Of a DNA stretch of 64,000 nt, positions 52,781 through 61,744 are shown in pieces. This stretch comes from Flavobacteriaceae bacterium MAR_2009_75. Lineage in GTDB: Bacteria; Bacteroidota; Bacteroidia; Flavobacteriales; Flavobacteriaceae. The notes beneath the pieces are model-generated. The model was not told the origin of the DNA, did not search any database, and was given only the letters and a program-made list of their open reading frames with translations. Position numbers and translations under genes: made by a program. Each line of letters starts with the position of its first letter. Within the stretch, counting starts at the first letter, position 1. The stretch covers positions 3,533,501 through 3,597,500 of the forward strand of contig PHTZ01000001.1 in the NCBI GenBank assembly GCA_002813285.1. The letters are read 5' to 3'.

Positions 52781-54109
52781 TTGAAAATTAACTTCTTCAA
52801 TATTATACGCTTGCTTTTGTTGATTCCTGCTATAATGTCAGGGCAGGGTTTCAAGATAGTTGGTGGTCAAAAACAAGAAAAGCTGAAGTTTGAATTGATT
52901 AACAACCTTATCGTTATGCCTGTTGAAGTTAACGGAACAGAACTCTTTTTTCTTCTGGATTCTGGAGTGAGCTATCCGATTTTATTCAATGTTTCGAGAA
53001 GCGATTCTATACAAATCAACAACGTTTCAGAAATTACTATTCGTGGTGTGGGCAATGGCCAGCCTATAAAAGCGCTGAGTTCGACCGGAAACACGTTCCG
53101 TATAAAAAATATCGAAAATAAGAATCAAAGGTTGTATGTGGTGATGGATAAAGGTATTAATCTATCGCCTTCACTTGGGGTGCCTATTCATGGTATTATG
53201 GGATATGAGCTTTTCAGAGATTTTATAGTCGATATTAATTATGCTAAAGAAAAAATTGTGTTCAACGACCCTATAGGTTATAGCTATAAAAAAGATAGAA
53301 GGGCGGAAACTTTTCCTCTATCAATCAGTAAGAAGAAGGCGTATATAAATGGGAACCTCTTCTTAGAAGATAATAAGGAGGAACAGATAAAGTTGCTGGT
53401 AGATACAGGAAGTAGCGACGCTATTTGGTTGTTTGAAGATGAAAGAATAACGATACCTGATACATATTATGATGTATTTTTGGGTAAAGGTCTTAATGGT
53501 GATATTTATGGTAAACGCTCTAAGGTAAAGGGGTTCAAAATTGGAAGTTTTGCTCTAAAGGAGGCGAAAGTTGCATTTCCGGATAGGGATTCATTCAGGT
53601 CTATTGAAAATTTCGGAACTCGAAACGGTAGTGTTGGAGGCGAAGTGTTGAAGCGATTTAATATCATCTTCGATTATAAGAATGGTAAGGTGACTTTAGT
53701 GAAAAACCATAATTATGTCAAGCCCTTTCATTATAATCTTAGTGGGGTCGATCTGCAACATAATGGTATGCGTTATATAGCGGAAAGCATAGCAGATTCA
53801 AGGGGGGTGGTTCAAAGTGAAAATAAAAGTTTTGGTGATGTGCAATTATTGTTTGAAAACCGAACGAGACTTAGCCTAGTGCCCGAAATTATTATTTCGG
53901 CCATTAGGGCCGGTAGCCCTGCTCATGTAGCAGGCTTAAAAGAAGGTGATGTGATTTTGGCGGTTAATGGTAAGAAAGTTCACAGATATAAGTTACAGGA
54001 AGTCGTAAGAATGCTCAATGAAAAAGAGGGTAAGCGGATTAAATTAAAGGTAGGGCGCTATGATTCTGATTTGCTTTTCACCTTTGTACTTGAAAATATG
54101 CTGAAATAA
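52781..54109 (+). CDS. secreted aspartyl protease with C-terminal PDZ domain
   Basis: 442 residues with a TTG start; no other start precedes the signal peptide (IIRLLLLIPAIMSGQ). Two retropepsin-like halves: FFLLDSGVSYPILF and LLVDTGSSDAIWLF each give one catalytic Asp. The first has DSG in place of DTG. Residues about 355-435 form a PDZ domain (IRAGSPAHVAGLKEGDVILAVNGKKV). The protein should act in the periplasm or at the outer membrane. Similar enzymes are common in Bacteroidota; the substrate is unknown. Confidence 0.88.
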   Translation: MKINFFNIIRLLLLIPAIMSGQGFKIVGGQKQEKLKFELINNLIVMPVEVNGTELFFLLDSGVSYPILFNVSRSDSIQINNVSEITIRGVGNGQPIKALSSTGNTFRIKNIENKNQRLYVVMDKGINLSPSLGVPIHGIMGYELFRDFIVDINYAKEKIVFNDPIGYSYKKDRRAETFPLSISKKKAYINGNLFLEDNKEEQIKLLVDTGSSDAIWLFEDERITIPDTYYDVFLGKGLNGDIYGKRSKVKGFKIGSFALKEAKVAFPDRDSFRSIENFGTRNGSVGGEVLKRFNIIFDYKNGKVTLVKNHNYVKPFHYNLSGVDLQHNGMRYIAESIADSRGVVQSENKSFGDVQLLFENRTRLSLVPEIIISAIRAGSPAHVAGLKEGDVILAVNGKKVHRYKLQEVVRMLNEKEGKRIKLKVGRYDSDLLFTFVLENMLK

Positions 54110-54111
54110 AA

Positions 54112-54135
54112 AACCCTGATCAATTGATCAGGGTT
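54112..54135 (-). terminator. palindromic terminator between convergent genes
   Basis: A 24-bp perfect palindrome with half-site AACCCTGATCAA. On the minus strand it is followed by TTTTTTATTT, so it mainly ends the DUF1573 gene. The plus-strand side lacks a long T run. Confidence 0.8.
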
Positions 54136-54159
54136 CGTACTTAGTTTTCAAAAAACTAT

Positions 54160-54546
54160 TTATTTTCCTTCGGCAGATTTTACTTCACCTTTTATTTTTA
54201 AAACCTTGGTGGGCGTATCGGCATTCGATATAACGGTAATGGCCTTTCTTATCGGTCCAACTCTATTCGTGTCGTATTTCACTTGAATCTCTCCAGTTTT
54301 ACCAGGCATAATCGGTTCTTCAGGTTTTTTAGGTATAGTGCAGCCGCAGCTTGAACTAACTTTACTTATGATCAAAGGTGATTCACCAGTATTTGTGAAT
54401 TCAAATACTCTTACACCATCGGCGCCCTTAGTAATTTCACCGTAATCAACGGTCTCTGACTTAAATTCGATTTTAGCGGCCTTTTCTTGTGCTGTTAAGG
54501 ATAAGCCCATTAGGCCAACAAATAATACAAGTACTATTTTTTTCAT
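54160..54546 (-). CDS. secreted DUF1573 protein
   Basis: 128 residues from ATG 54546 (a TTG eight codons earlier overlaps its own promoter and is rejected). Signal peptide (VLVLFVGLMGLSLTAQ). The single Ig-like DUF1573 domain has VFEFTNTGESPLIISKVSSSCGCTIPK, with a CGC pair, and GEIQVKYDTNRVGPIRKAI. Function is unknown; location is periplasm or cell surface. It is monocistronic, with a promoter at 54568-54598 and a terminator at 54112-54135. Confidence 0.9.
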   Translation of the reverse strand: MKKIVLVLFVGLMGLSLTAQEKAAKIEFKSETVDYGEITKGADGVRVFEFTNTGESPLIISKVSSSCGCTIPKKPEEPIMPGKTGEIQVKYDTNRVGPIRKAITVISNADTPTKVLKIKGEVKSAEGK

Positions 54547-54567
54547 CTTTTTAAATTTAGGGAATCT

Positions 54568-54598
54568 CAAAAATAAATCTTTTCAGATGAACCTCCAA
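54568..54598 (-). promoter_or_regulatory. promoter of the DUF1573 gene
   Basis: On the minus strand TTG (54598-54596), 20 bases, then TATTTTTG (54575-54568). Start of transcription near 54563 gives a leader of about 17 nt to the ATG at 54546. Confidence 0.6.
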
Positions 54599-54605
54599 AA
54601 TTCTT

Positions 54606-54634
54606 TTGTTATCTGTTAACGTTACTTATTTTTG
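54606..54634 (+). promoter_or_regulatory. promoter of valS
   Basis: TTG (54606-54608), 18 bases, then TATTTTTG (54627-54634). The leader is about 104 nt. A 14-bp palindrome TGGCAATATTGCCA (54651-54664) lies near +11 to +24 and could be an operator or a small hairpin. No T-box elements are present. Confidence 0.55.
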
Positions 54635-54743
54635 TTTCGTATTCAAAAAGTGGCAATATTGCCATTATTTATTAACAACGAAACTTCTTGTTCCGGTCTT
54701 GTCTTTTTGACCGACACCATTAAAGCAAAAACTGTTCCAAACT

Positions 54744-57374
54744 ATGGATATCCCTTCGAAATACGACTCGCAAAAAGCGGAGAACCACTGGTATGATTAC
54801 TGGATGGAGAATGACTACTTTTCATCTCTACCCGATGAAAGAGAGCCGTATACTATTGTAATTCCCCCACCCAATGTAACTGGAGTATTGCATATGGGGC
54901 ACATGTTGAACAATACTATTCAAGATGTATTGACCCGAAGGGCCCGTCTAATGGGTAAAAATGCATGCTGGGTACCCGGTATGGATCATGCATCGATTGC
55001 AACAGAAGCGAAAGTAGTGGCCAAGCTCAAAAGTGAGGGTATAGAAAAGACCGACTTAAGCAGAGATGAGTTTTTAAAACATGCTTGGGATTGGACAAAT
55101 GAGTACGGTGGGGTGATTCTAGAACAACTCAAGAAATTAGGATGTTCATGCGATTGGAACCGTACTAAGTTTACCATGGATGATGACATGTACCAATCAG
55201 TTATCAAGGTTTTCGTCGATTTATTCAATAAAGGTCTCATCTATCGCGGTCATCGCATGGTCAATTGGGACCCTGAGGCACTTACCACACTATCAGATGA
55301 AGAAGTTATTTATGAAGAGAAACAAGGGCTTTTATATTATTTGTCATATGCTATTGAAGGTTCTGATGAAAAAGTAACCATTGCTACCACAAGACCGGAA
55401 ACTATTTTGGGTGATACGGCTATTTGCATCAATCCTAATGATGATAGATATAAGCATCTCAAAGGTAAGAATGCCATTGTGCCTATATGTAATAGGGTAA
55501 TTCCGATTATCGAAGACGAGTATGTAGATATTGAGTTTGGTACGGGGTGTTTGAAGATTACACCGGCCCATGACGTAAATGATAAGGCACTTGGTGAAAA
55601 GCATAAGCTTGAGACCATCGATATTTTTAATGCCAATGCCACCCTCAATTCTTTCGGACTTCATTATGAAGGAAAGGACCGTTTTGTGGTCAGAAAGGAG
55701 ATTTCAAAAGAATTGGAAGAAAACGGTTTTCTAATTAAAAAAGAAAACTATGTGAATAAAGTAGGTACTTCAGAACGAACTAAAGCTGTTATTGAGCCCC
55801 GTTTGAGCGATCAATGGTTCTTAAAGATGGAAGATTTGGTCAAACCGGCATTAAAAGCTGTTCTAGATACCGAAGAAGTACGATTTTTTCCTAAAAAATT
55901 TGAAAACACCTACCGTCACTGGATGGAGAACATCAGAGACTGGAATATATCACGTCAACTTTGGTGGGGTCAACAGATACCTGCCTATTATTTTGGTGAC
56001 GGGCAAAATGATTTTGTAGTAGCGGAAACCATCGAAAGCGCTCTTAAGCTGGCACAGGAGAAATCGGGTAGCACCGGTTTGTCAAAAGAAGATTTACGTC
56101 AAGATGAAGATGCGTTAGACACTTGGTTTTCTTCTTGGTTGTGGCCAATAAGCGTGTTCAATGGTATACTTGAGCCCGATAATAAAGAGGTAAATTATTA
56201 CTATCCAACCAGTGATTTGGTCACCGGGCCCGACATTATTTTCTTCTGGGTAGCACGAATGATAATTTCTGGCTATGAATACCGTGATGAGCGACCGTTC
56301 AAAAATGTATATTTTACGGGTTTGGTGAGGGATAAGCAACGTCGTAAGATGTCAAAATCTCTAGGAAACTCCCCCGACGCTTTAAAACTTATAGAGACCT
56401 ATGGGGCAGACGGTGTGAGAGTAGGACTTTTACTAAGCTCAGCTGCCGGTAATGATTTAATGTTTGATGAAGACCTTTGCCAGCAGGGCAAGAATTTTGC
56501 TAATAAAATTTGGAACGGGTTTCGTTTGCTAAAAGGGTGGGAGGTAAAAGAACAAGCCCAGCCAGAAGCTTCTAAATTGGGAATCGAATGGTATACTGCT
56601 AAATTCAATCAGGTTTTAGAAGAGATTGAAGACCATTTTAGTAAATATAGAATTTCAGATGCCCTAATGGCAATTTATAAGTTGGTTTGGGATGATTACA
56701 GTTCTTGGTTGCTGGAGATAATTAAACCTGAATATCAAAAGCCTATCGATAAGACTACGTACGACGCTGTAATTCATCTTTTTGAGCAGAACCTTAAGTT
56801 ATTGCATCCGTTTATGCCGTTCCTTACTGAGGAGGTTTGGCAACATATAACCGAGAGAAGTTCGGAAGATGCCTTGGTGGTTTCGGTATGGCCAAAGGTG
56901 CAAAAGACCGATCAAAGTTTGATCATCGATTTTGATTTTGCTTCTGAAGTGGTTTCCGGTGTTCGTAACATTCGTAAAGAAAAAAACATACCCATGAAAG
57001 AAGCGTTGCAGCTTTCAGTGTTAAATGAAGGTGGGGTAACCAATAGTTGGGATGAGGTAATAAAAAAATTGACCAATGTGTCTGAAATCAATTATGTTGA
57101 GGCATCGGTAGATGGGGCCTTATCTTTTAGGGTAAAAAGCAATGAGTATTTTGTTCCAATGAACGGGGCCATCGATGTTGAAGCTGAAATCAAGAAGATT
57201 CAAGAAGAATTAAAATACACCAAAGGGTTTTTGAATTCGGTTGAAAAGAAACTGGGAAACGAACGATTTGTCAATAATGCCCCTGAACAAGTTATTGTAA
57301 ACGAGAGAAAAAAACAGTCTGATGCCATTTCTAAGATCGAGACTTTAGAAAAAAGTTTGGCAAGTTTAAAGTAA
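54744..57374 (+). CDS. valS: valyl-tRNA synthetase
   Basis: 876 residues, the usual bacterial length. Class I synthetase: the HIGH motif is HMGH at 50-53 ([16 protein letters not shown]), and KMSKS is at 535-539 ([11 protein letters not shown]). A CP1 editing domain lies between ([12 protein letters not shown]). The anticodon-binding domain and a C-terminal coiled-coil arm ([29 protein letters not shown]) complete the enzyme. It is monocistronic. Confidence 0.98.
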   Translation: MDIPSKYDSQKAENHWYDYWMENDYFSSLPDEREPYTIVIPPPNVTGVLHMGHMLNNTIQDVLTRRARLMGKNACWVPGMDHASIATEAKVVAKLKSEGIEKTDLSRDEFLKHAWDWTNEYGGVILEQLKKLGCSCDWNRTKFTMDDDMYQSVIKVFVDLFNKGLIYRGHRMVNWDPEALTTLSDEEVIYEEKQGLLYYLSYAIEGSDEKVTIATTRPETILGDTAICINPNDDRYKHLKGKNAIVPICNRVIPIIEDEYVDIEFGTGCLKITPAHDVNDKALGEKHKLETIDIFNANATLNSFGLHYEGKDRFVVRKEISKELEENGFLIKKENYVNKVGTSERTKAVIEPRLSDQWFLKMEDLVKPALKAVLDTEEVRFFPKKFENTYRHWMENIRDWNISRQLWWGQQIPAYYFGDGQNDFVVAETIESALKLAQEKSGSTGLSKEDLRQDEDALDTWFSSWLWPISVFNGILEPDNKEVNYYYPTSDLVTGPDIIFFWVARMIISGYEYRDERPFKNVYFTGLVRDKQRRKMSKSLGNSPDALKLIETYGADGVRVGLLLSSAAGNDLMFDEDLCQQGKNFANKIWNGFRLLKGWEVKEQAQPEASKLGIEWYTAKFNQVLEEIEDHFSKYRISDALMAIYKLVWDDYSSWLLEIIKPEYQKPIDKTTYDAVIHLFEQNLKLLHPFMPFLTEEVWQHITERSSEDALVVSVWPKVQKTDQSLIIDFDFASEVVSGVRNIRKEKNIPMKEALQLSVLNEGGVTNSWDEVIKKLTNVSEINYVEASVDGALSFRVKSNEYFVPMNGAIDVEAEIKKIQEELKYTKGFLNSVEKKLGNERFVNNAPEQVIVNERKKQSDAISKIETLEKSLASLK

Positions 57375-57413
57375 GTAACTATCCGTGTCCTTTGAATTGG
57401 GATTCATTTTTTC

Positions 57414-57447
57414 TTGGGAACCAAGGCGATTTTGCTATTTATTTTTG
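57414..57447 (+). promoter_or_regulatory. possible promoter in the valS-tetR spacer
   Basis: TTG (57414-57416), 23 bases, then TATTTTTG (57440-57447). It would give the TetR message a leader of about 195 nt. The rest of the 272-bp spacer (57375-57646) showed nothing else. Confidence 0.35.
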
Positions 57448-57646
57448 GTAAAAGACCGTAGTAGTTTGTATTTGTAGAAGAATCTAACTTCGTATGGTCG
57501 TCACCTGTTAATGAATGAAATTAGCTGACACCTATTAATAATAAAGTTTTAATGTGTCTATTTTAGGCTTTAATGGTAGTTGATTGAGAGCTTGTTATGC
57601 CATTTATAACTGAACTATAATTCACTTATTTGATTAACTTAGTTGC

Positions 57647-58216
57647 GTGAGATTAAAAGATGATGCCAAAATAGAGGCGATTTTCAATGCAACTATTGAA
57701 CTGACCGGTGAGGTCGGTTTGAATAGGCTTACTATGTCGGCTATAGCCACTAGGGCAAAAATTGCAAGTGGTACACTGTATATTTATTTCAACAGTAAAG
57801 AACAATTGTTGAACAACCTGTATAAGAGACTTATCTCTGAGGGAACTTTATCACTTCTACCTGCCATCACACACCTACCGATAAAACAGCAAATTTTCAA
57901 CATCTGGTCCAGCGTTCTAAAATTTAGAATGGATAATACTTCAGAAGTAGCATTTATGCACGAATTTAGATATTCTCCACTGATTTCAGATGAGGCGAAA
58001 GAAATGGATAAAGAGTTTGTGCTGCATGTACTTCGCCTTTTGAATGAAGGAAAAAAAGAATTGATTGTTAAAGAACTCGATAACGATGTATTATTTCCGT
58101 TATTATATGGTTACGTTGATAACCTTGCTAGACACCTCACCCATAAGAAAATCAAACTTACCCCTGAGATTGTAAGACAAACGTTTCAAGTTTGTTGGGA
58201 TGCTATTAAGGCCTGA
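57647..58216 (+). CDS. TetR/AcrR family regulator
   Basis: 189 residues with a GTG start. The N-terminal helix-turn-helix is standard: LNRLTMSAIATRAKIASGTLYIYFNSKEQLLNNLYKRL. The C-terminal ligand domain is all helical and not recognisable. Such proteins most often repress an efflux or detoxification operon and their own gene. An ideal palindromic operator with an overlapping -7 box lies only 8 bp after the stop codon (58224-58266), but no efflux genes follow. Confidence 0.9.
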   Translation: MRLKDDAKIEAIFNATIELTGEVGLNRLTMSAIATRAKIASGTLYIYFNSKEQLLNNLYKRLISEGTLSLLPAITHLPIKQQIFNIWSSVLKFRMDNTSEVAFMHEFRYSPLISDEAKEMDKEFVLHVLRLLNEGKKELIVKELDNDVLFPLLYGYVDNLARHLTHKKIKLTPEIVRQTFQVCWDAIKA

Positions 58217-58223
58217 AATTTTA

Positions 58224-58266
58224 ACTATTATAAATGAATATGTATTCATTTATAATAGTATCTTTG
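58224..58266 (+). promoter_or_regulatory. 36-bp palindromic operator overlapping a promoter
   Basis: Arms ACTATTATAAATGAATA (58224-58240) and TATTCATTTATAATAGT (58243-58259) are perfect inverted repeats with a TG spacer. The end of the right arm is the start of TATCTTTG (58259-58266), a -7 box on the plus strand. A repressor bound here would block RNA polymerase. The core ATGAATATGTATTCAT looks like sites of TetR-family regulators. Confidence 0.65.
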
Positions 58267-58342
58267 TATTCGGCTAAGAGAAATCTTTGCTTACTCATAA
58301 TTTTTAAGTTTATAGTTTTAGCTCATTACGCTAAATGAGTTG

Positions 58343-58410
58343 ACAGAAGCCCCGAAAATGCTAGAAGTGGAAATGTTCCCCCAACACCATTTTTGCAGAG
58401 GGGTTTCTGT
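58343..58410. repeat. 68-bp segment with 11-bp terminal inverted repeats
   Basis: ACAGAAGCCCC (58343-58353) and GGGGTTTCTGT (58400-58410) pair at 10 of 11 positions, with one G-T pair in RNA. The segment between is not palindromic. It could be a small MITE-like remnant or the stem of a structured RNA. No clear target-site duplication is seen. Confidence 0.4.
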
Positions 58411-58574
58411 ACTAATGGACCATACTAAAACTTGATTCCATTTTCTTGAATAATTTCTCTCCACCTTTTTAAGTTAAAGTCCATTGTCCACTGAAAAAAT
58501 TAGTAATTTGTTTTGATGCTCGCTAAGCAACTTTCAAGCTTACTTTACTAAGTTTGTTTATAAATCAGATTAAG

Positions 58575-59336
58575 ATGAGACCTTATATTCTTGCCGAAAC
58601 GAATTGGAATGCTTTAAAGGATTTTAAATTTGATATGGCCATTTTACCTTGGGGAGCTACTGAAGCTCACAACTATCATTTGCCATATGCTACAGATAAC
58701 ATTCAGGCCGATTATATGACAGCTGAGATTGCGAAACAAGTGTGGGAAAGGGGCGGTAAACCAATTGTTTTGCCAACCATACCTTTTGGCGTCAACACTG
58801 GGCAGTCAGATATTTATTTGGATATAAATCTGAATCCGAGCACCCAATTGGCCATACTGACCGATATAGTAGAGGTCTTGAATAGACAAGGTGTTTACAA
58901 ACTTCTTATATTTAATGGTCACGGAGGCAATAACTTCAAACCTCTAGTTCGCGAACTCGGGCTCAAGTTTCCTAAGATGTTCATTAGCTTTTGCTTCTTT
59001 CCTCAAGTATTGAATAAAGACAAATACTTTGAAGAGCAAGGGGATCATGCCGATGAGATGGAAACCAGTTTAATGCTTTATTTAAGATCTGACTTGGTTT
59101 TGCCCAAAGAAAAATGGGGTAATGGAGCTTCTAAAAACCATAAAATAAAAGCTTTCTCCGAAGGTTGGGCTTGGTCTGAGCGAAAATGGTCTGAAATTAG
59201 TGCCGACACAGGTGTAGGAAATCCGTCTAAAGCATCAACAGAAAAAGGAGAGCTTTTTTTTAATGATGTTACCAAAAAAATGGGAGATTTTGTACTTGAG
59301 GTCTGTCATGCCGATATCGAAGACCTATACGAATAA
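58575..59336 (+). CDS. creatininase-family amidohydrolase
   Basis: 253 residues from ATG 58575; a TTG seven codons upstream overlaps the -7 box at 58549-58556 and is rejected. Metal ligands of the family are visible: LPWGATEAHNYHLPYATDN (Glu, His, Asp), FNGHGGNN and DHADEMETS. The family covers creatininase, FAPy deaminase (ArfB-like) and MftE peptidase. The present protein has no neighbours that tell which, and the substrate is open. It is cytoplasmic. Confidence 0.9.
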   Translation: MRPYILAETNWNALKDFKFDMAILPWGATEAHNYHLPYATDNIQADYMTAEIAKQVWERGGKPIVLPTIPFGVNTGQSDIYLDINLNPSTQLAILTDIVEVLNRQGVYKLLIFNGHGGNNFKPLVRELGLKFPKMFISFCFFPQVLNKDKYFEEQGDHADEMETSLMLYLRSDLVLPKEKWGNGASKNHKIKAFSEGWAWSERKWSEISADTGVGNPSKASTEKGELFFNDVTKKMGDFVLEVCHADIEDLYE

Positions 59337-59349
59337 AGCTAATTCGAAT

Positions 59350-59613
59350 TTAAGATTTCTTTACTTCGCTCCTTACCAATTTGATGTAGGCTTTCATTGC
59401 ATCTGTACGGCTCATGTTCTTTGCTTGTATCAAGGCGTTGGCCTTAAATGCATTTATTAAAGGCACACTGCTATCTGGGCTGCGAAAGTTCTTATTGGCG
59501 ATTTTGTAATAGGCGTATAGCTTTAAAAGCAAATCGGCAGGCAAGGGTTCGGTGTAGTTATTGATAAAGTCTACAGCCCTTTCGAAATCAGTATGTAATT
59601 TCTCCTTCTTCAT
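59350..59613 (-). CDS. acyl-CoA-binding protein
   Basis: 87 residues from ATG 59613. The four-helix ACBP pattern is present: FERAVDFINNYTEPLPADLLLKLYAYYKIAN, then FKANALIQAKNMSRTDAMKAYIKLV. ACBP binds long-chain acyl-CoA in the cytoplasm and supplies it to lipid synthesis. The start lies 26 bp inside the end of psd, so it is the last gene of the lipid operon. An earlier in-frame start (59649) would overlap psd further and is not needed. Confidence 0.9.
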   Translation of the reverse strand: MKKEKLHTDFERAVDFINNYTEPLPADLLLKLYAYYKIANKNFRSPDSSVPLINAFKANALIQAKNMSRTDAMKAYIKLVRSEVKKS

Positions 59614-60271
59614 CCTTTTTAACGATGGCAGCGATACAGGTTGTTGCACCTATTACTTTTTGGTTCAATTTAACGGTTACCGCACAGTCAAGAGGCAAAA
59701 ACACATCAACTCGTGAACCGAACTTGATAAAACCGGCATCTTCACCTTGTTGTACGCTTTCTCCCTCTTCAGCATAATTGACAATGCGTCGAGCCAAGGC
59801 ACCGGCAATTTGCCGATATAAAATATCACCGAATTTTGGGGTTCTGATTACCACGGTCGTGCGTTCGTTCTCGGTGCTTGATTTGGGGTGCCATGCCACT
59901 AAATATTTACCAGGATGATATTTTGAATATTTAACGCTTCCGCTTGCGGGATATCGGGTCACGTGTACATTGGTCGGTGACATGAATATAGAAACTTGAC
60001 GCCTTTTGCCTTTGAAATATTCGGTTTCTTCTACTTCTTCAATCACAACGACTTTACCATCGACCGGAGCTAAAATTTCATCAAAGTTCTTATTGGCCCT
60101 TCGAGAAGGGTTTCGAAAAAATTGAAGTATTAGAATCAAGAAGATTACAGCCAGAACCTGAAGCCCCCAACGTAACCATAGAATATTTACATAGAATTGA
60201 GATGCCAATATAATGGCACAAACGATAAAAAAGGTGGTCAATATTATCTTTTGACCCTCTCTATGAAACAT
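59588..60271 (-). CDS. psd: phosphatidylserine decarboxylase, short form
   Basis: 227 residues. The proenzyme cuts itself between G185 and S186 (KFGSRVDVFLP) to form the pyruvoyl group; the GSR site marks the short archaeal/Bacteroidota form. Two N-terminal membrane helices (TTFFIVCAIILA and WGLQVLAVIFLILILQFF) hold it at the inner membrane. FMSPTNVHVTRYP carries the conserved His. It makes phosphatidylethanolamine from phosphatidylserine. It overlaps cdsA by 11 bp and the acyl-CoA-binding gene by 26 bp. Confidence 0.95.
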   Translation of the reverse strand: MFHREGQKIILTTFFIVCAIILASQFYVNILWLRWGLQVLAVIFLILILQFFRNPSRRANKNFDEILAPVDGKVVVIEEVEETEYFKGKRRQVSIFMSPTNVHVTRYPASGSVKYSKYHPGKYLVAWHPKSSTENERTTVVIRTPKFGDILYRQIAGALARRIVNYAEEGESVQQGEDAGFIKFGSRVDVFLPLDCAVTVKLNQKVIGATTCIAAIVKKDEEGEITY

Positions 60272-61064
60272 AGGCTATAATTTTTAACGTTAAATAAGCG
60301 AACGGGGCTGCGAATACCAAACTGTCTAAGCGGTCTAACATGCCTCCATGCCCAGGTAGTATCGCTCCACTATCTTTTACCCCTGCGGCTCGTTTAAATT
60401 TTGACTCCACTAAATCTCCTAGACTTCCTGCTACTACAATTACTACTGAAATGAACACCCATTGCATGGGGGTTACTATAGGCTCGTATTTGCCCAAAAA
60501 GTAAGCCGTTGCCATTGCAAAAAGTAAACCTCCGATAGCTCCTTCCACTGTTTTTTTAGGAGAAACACGACTAAATAATTTGTGCTTTCCAAAGGCACGG
60601 CCCGTAATATAGGCAAACGAATCGTTTACCCAAATCAGGATAAAAATACCTATAATAAGGAACTTGACAAAGTCATTGTTCGTATAGGGAATCATTGTTA
60701 AAAAAATAAATCCGCCACCCACGTAAAATAGTCCAATTATAAACTTTTGAAGGGTATTGAAAAGCTTATCTTTCTTAGAGAAAAGATAGACCAATAAGGT
60801 GAAATTGGTGGTAATCGTGCAAAAAAGAAGGGCATAGACCATCCAAATCTCCGTAACGAAGTAAATATAGGCCCACCAAAGAACCAAATATGCGAAGTAG
60901 ATGTGCAGGCCTCTTAGACCTACTAGTTTTTTGTATTCATTTAGGCATGCAAGCCCAAACACCATAAACAAAAAATCAAATGCATCTGAGCTCAGAAATA
61001 CGACGGATAGCAGTAAAATTATATATACTGCCCCAGTTAATGATCTTCTAAGTATTTCCCTCAT
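60261..61064 (-). CDS. cdsA: phosphatidate cytidylyltransferase
   Basis: 267 residues with about seven or eight membrane helices. The family signature is at the C terminus: GDLVESKFKRAAGVKDSGAILPGHGGMLDRLDSL (Ser, Arg, the DS and DRxD positions). The enzyme makes CDP-diacylglycerol, the precursor of phosphatidylserine and phosphatidylglycerol. It starts 3 bp after the LUD gene and overlaps psd, so CDP-DAG and PE synthesis steps are co-expressed. pssA is not in the window. Confidence 0.96.
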   Translation of the reverse strand: MREILRRSLTGAVYIILLLSVVFLSSDAFDFLFMVFGLACLNEYKKLVGLRGLHIYFAYLVLWWAYIYFVTEIWMVYALLFCTITTNFTLLVYLFSKKDKLFNTLQKFIIGLFYVGGGFIFLTMIPYTNNDFVKFLIIGIFILIWVNDSFAYITGRAFGKHKLFSRVSPKKTVEGAIGGLLFAMATAYFLGKYEPIVTPMQWVFISVVIVVAGSLGDLVESKFKRAAGVKDSGAILPGHGGMLDRLDSLVFAAPFAYLTLKIIAYVS

Positions 61065-61067
61065 GGT

Positions 61068-61682
61068 CTACAGGTCTTCCAAAAGTAAAAGATACAGATT
61101 TTTGGAACTACTACCGTAGGTGAGAAAGTCATCAGAATTCTCTTCGTTAGCTTGAAAGTGTTTTAATGTGGTGATATTGGCCGGTATACTGCGGCCATAT
61201 TTCTTTTTAATAGTCTTTAATCCTTCACCAATAGATTCGACCAGCTGACTTGTTGTAGCGAAGACAATAACATTATAGGGTAGCTCGTTCAGCTTTTTAT
61301 CCATCAACTGATTGGAGCACACTAAAATAGAACCATTTTGCGCAATTAAATGCTCGCATGTCGTAAAGAACACATCACTGTCTTTACTTCTATCGGTAAA
61401 ACTGATTTTTTCTTTGGCGAACTTTTCCTTAAGCTTAGGGTTTAACGCGAAAAATGAATGGTCTTGCCAGCTATTTTCGTTCACAATATTTTTTAAGGCC
61501 TGCGATATTTCAGCAAAAGAATCGCAATAGAGAAATTTACCCCCGTTCTTCTTAAAATGGATGGTAAATTTCTCATCAACGGGAAGGTTAAGGTCGGGCA
61601 TATGGGCTCCTCTGGTTTCCATTGTTTCTTTGGAAACCTTCTTCTTGTTGCCTCCACCAAATAATTTGTCAAATAGCCCCAT
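61068..61682 (-). CDS. LUD-domain protein (LutC-like)
   Basis: 204 residues. The LUD fold is indicated by KKNGGKFLYCDSFAEI, FTTCEHLIAQNGSILVCSNQLMDKKLNELPYNVIVFATTSQLV and KKYGRSIPANITTLKHF. LutC takes part in lactate oxidation, but the lutA/lutB partners are absent here and the basic N terminus (FGGGNKKKVSK) is not LutC-like. Its steady place between ftsH and cdsA suggests a role in membrane upkeep rather than lactate use; this is inference. Confidence 0.85.
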   Translation of the reverse strand: MGLFDKLFGGGNKKKVSKETMETRGAHMPDLNLPVDEKFTIHFKKNGGKFLYCDSFAEISQALKNIVNENSWQDHSFFALNPKLKEKFAKEKISFTDRSKDSDVFFTTCEHLIAQNGSILVCSNQLMDKKLNELPYNVIVFATTSQLVESIGEGLKTIKKKYGRSIPANITTLKHFQANEENSDDFLTYGSSSKNLYLLLLEDL

Positions 61683-61744
61683 GTACTCTTATATACTCTA
61701 TATGCGCGCTTTCTTTAGACTAAGAAAACATTGAATAATTCTAT

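Larger units (their letters stand above)
58217..58574. other. 358-bp spacer with operator-promoter and inverted repeats
   Basis: Contains the TetR-type operator and -7 box (58224-58266), a small stem CTCATT/AATGAG (around 58322-58339), an 11-bp inverted repeat (58343-58410) and a TAAGTTTG -7 box (58549-58556) close to the creatininase start. The only frame of note is 25 codons from 58357 and has no support. It may be a scar of lost genes. Confidence 0.5.

Noticed and set aside
54640-54743. T-box or riboswitch in the valS leader.
   Set aside because: No specifier loop or T-box sequence; Bacteroidota do not use T-boxes. Only a short palindrome is present.
58357-58434. 25-codon frame in the tetR downstream spacer.
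   Set aside because: Very short, within the inverted-repeat segment, and without recognisable family or support.
61068-61682. Lactate utilisation operon gene lutC.
   Set aside because: lutA and lutB are absent and the gene sits in a lipid operon, so only the LUD domain is claimed.
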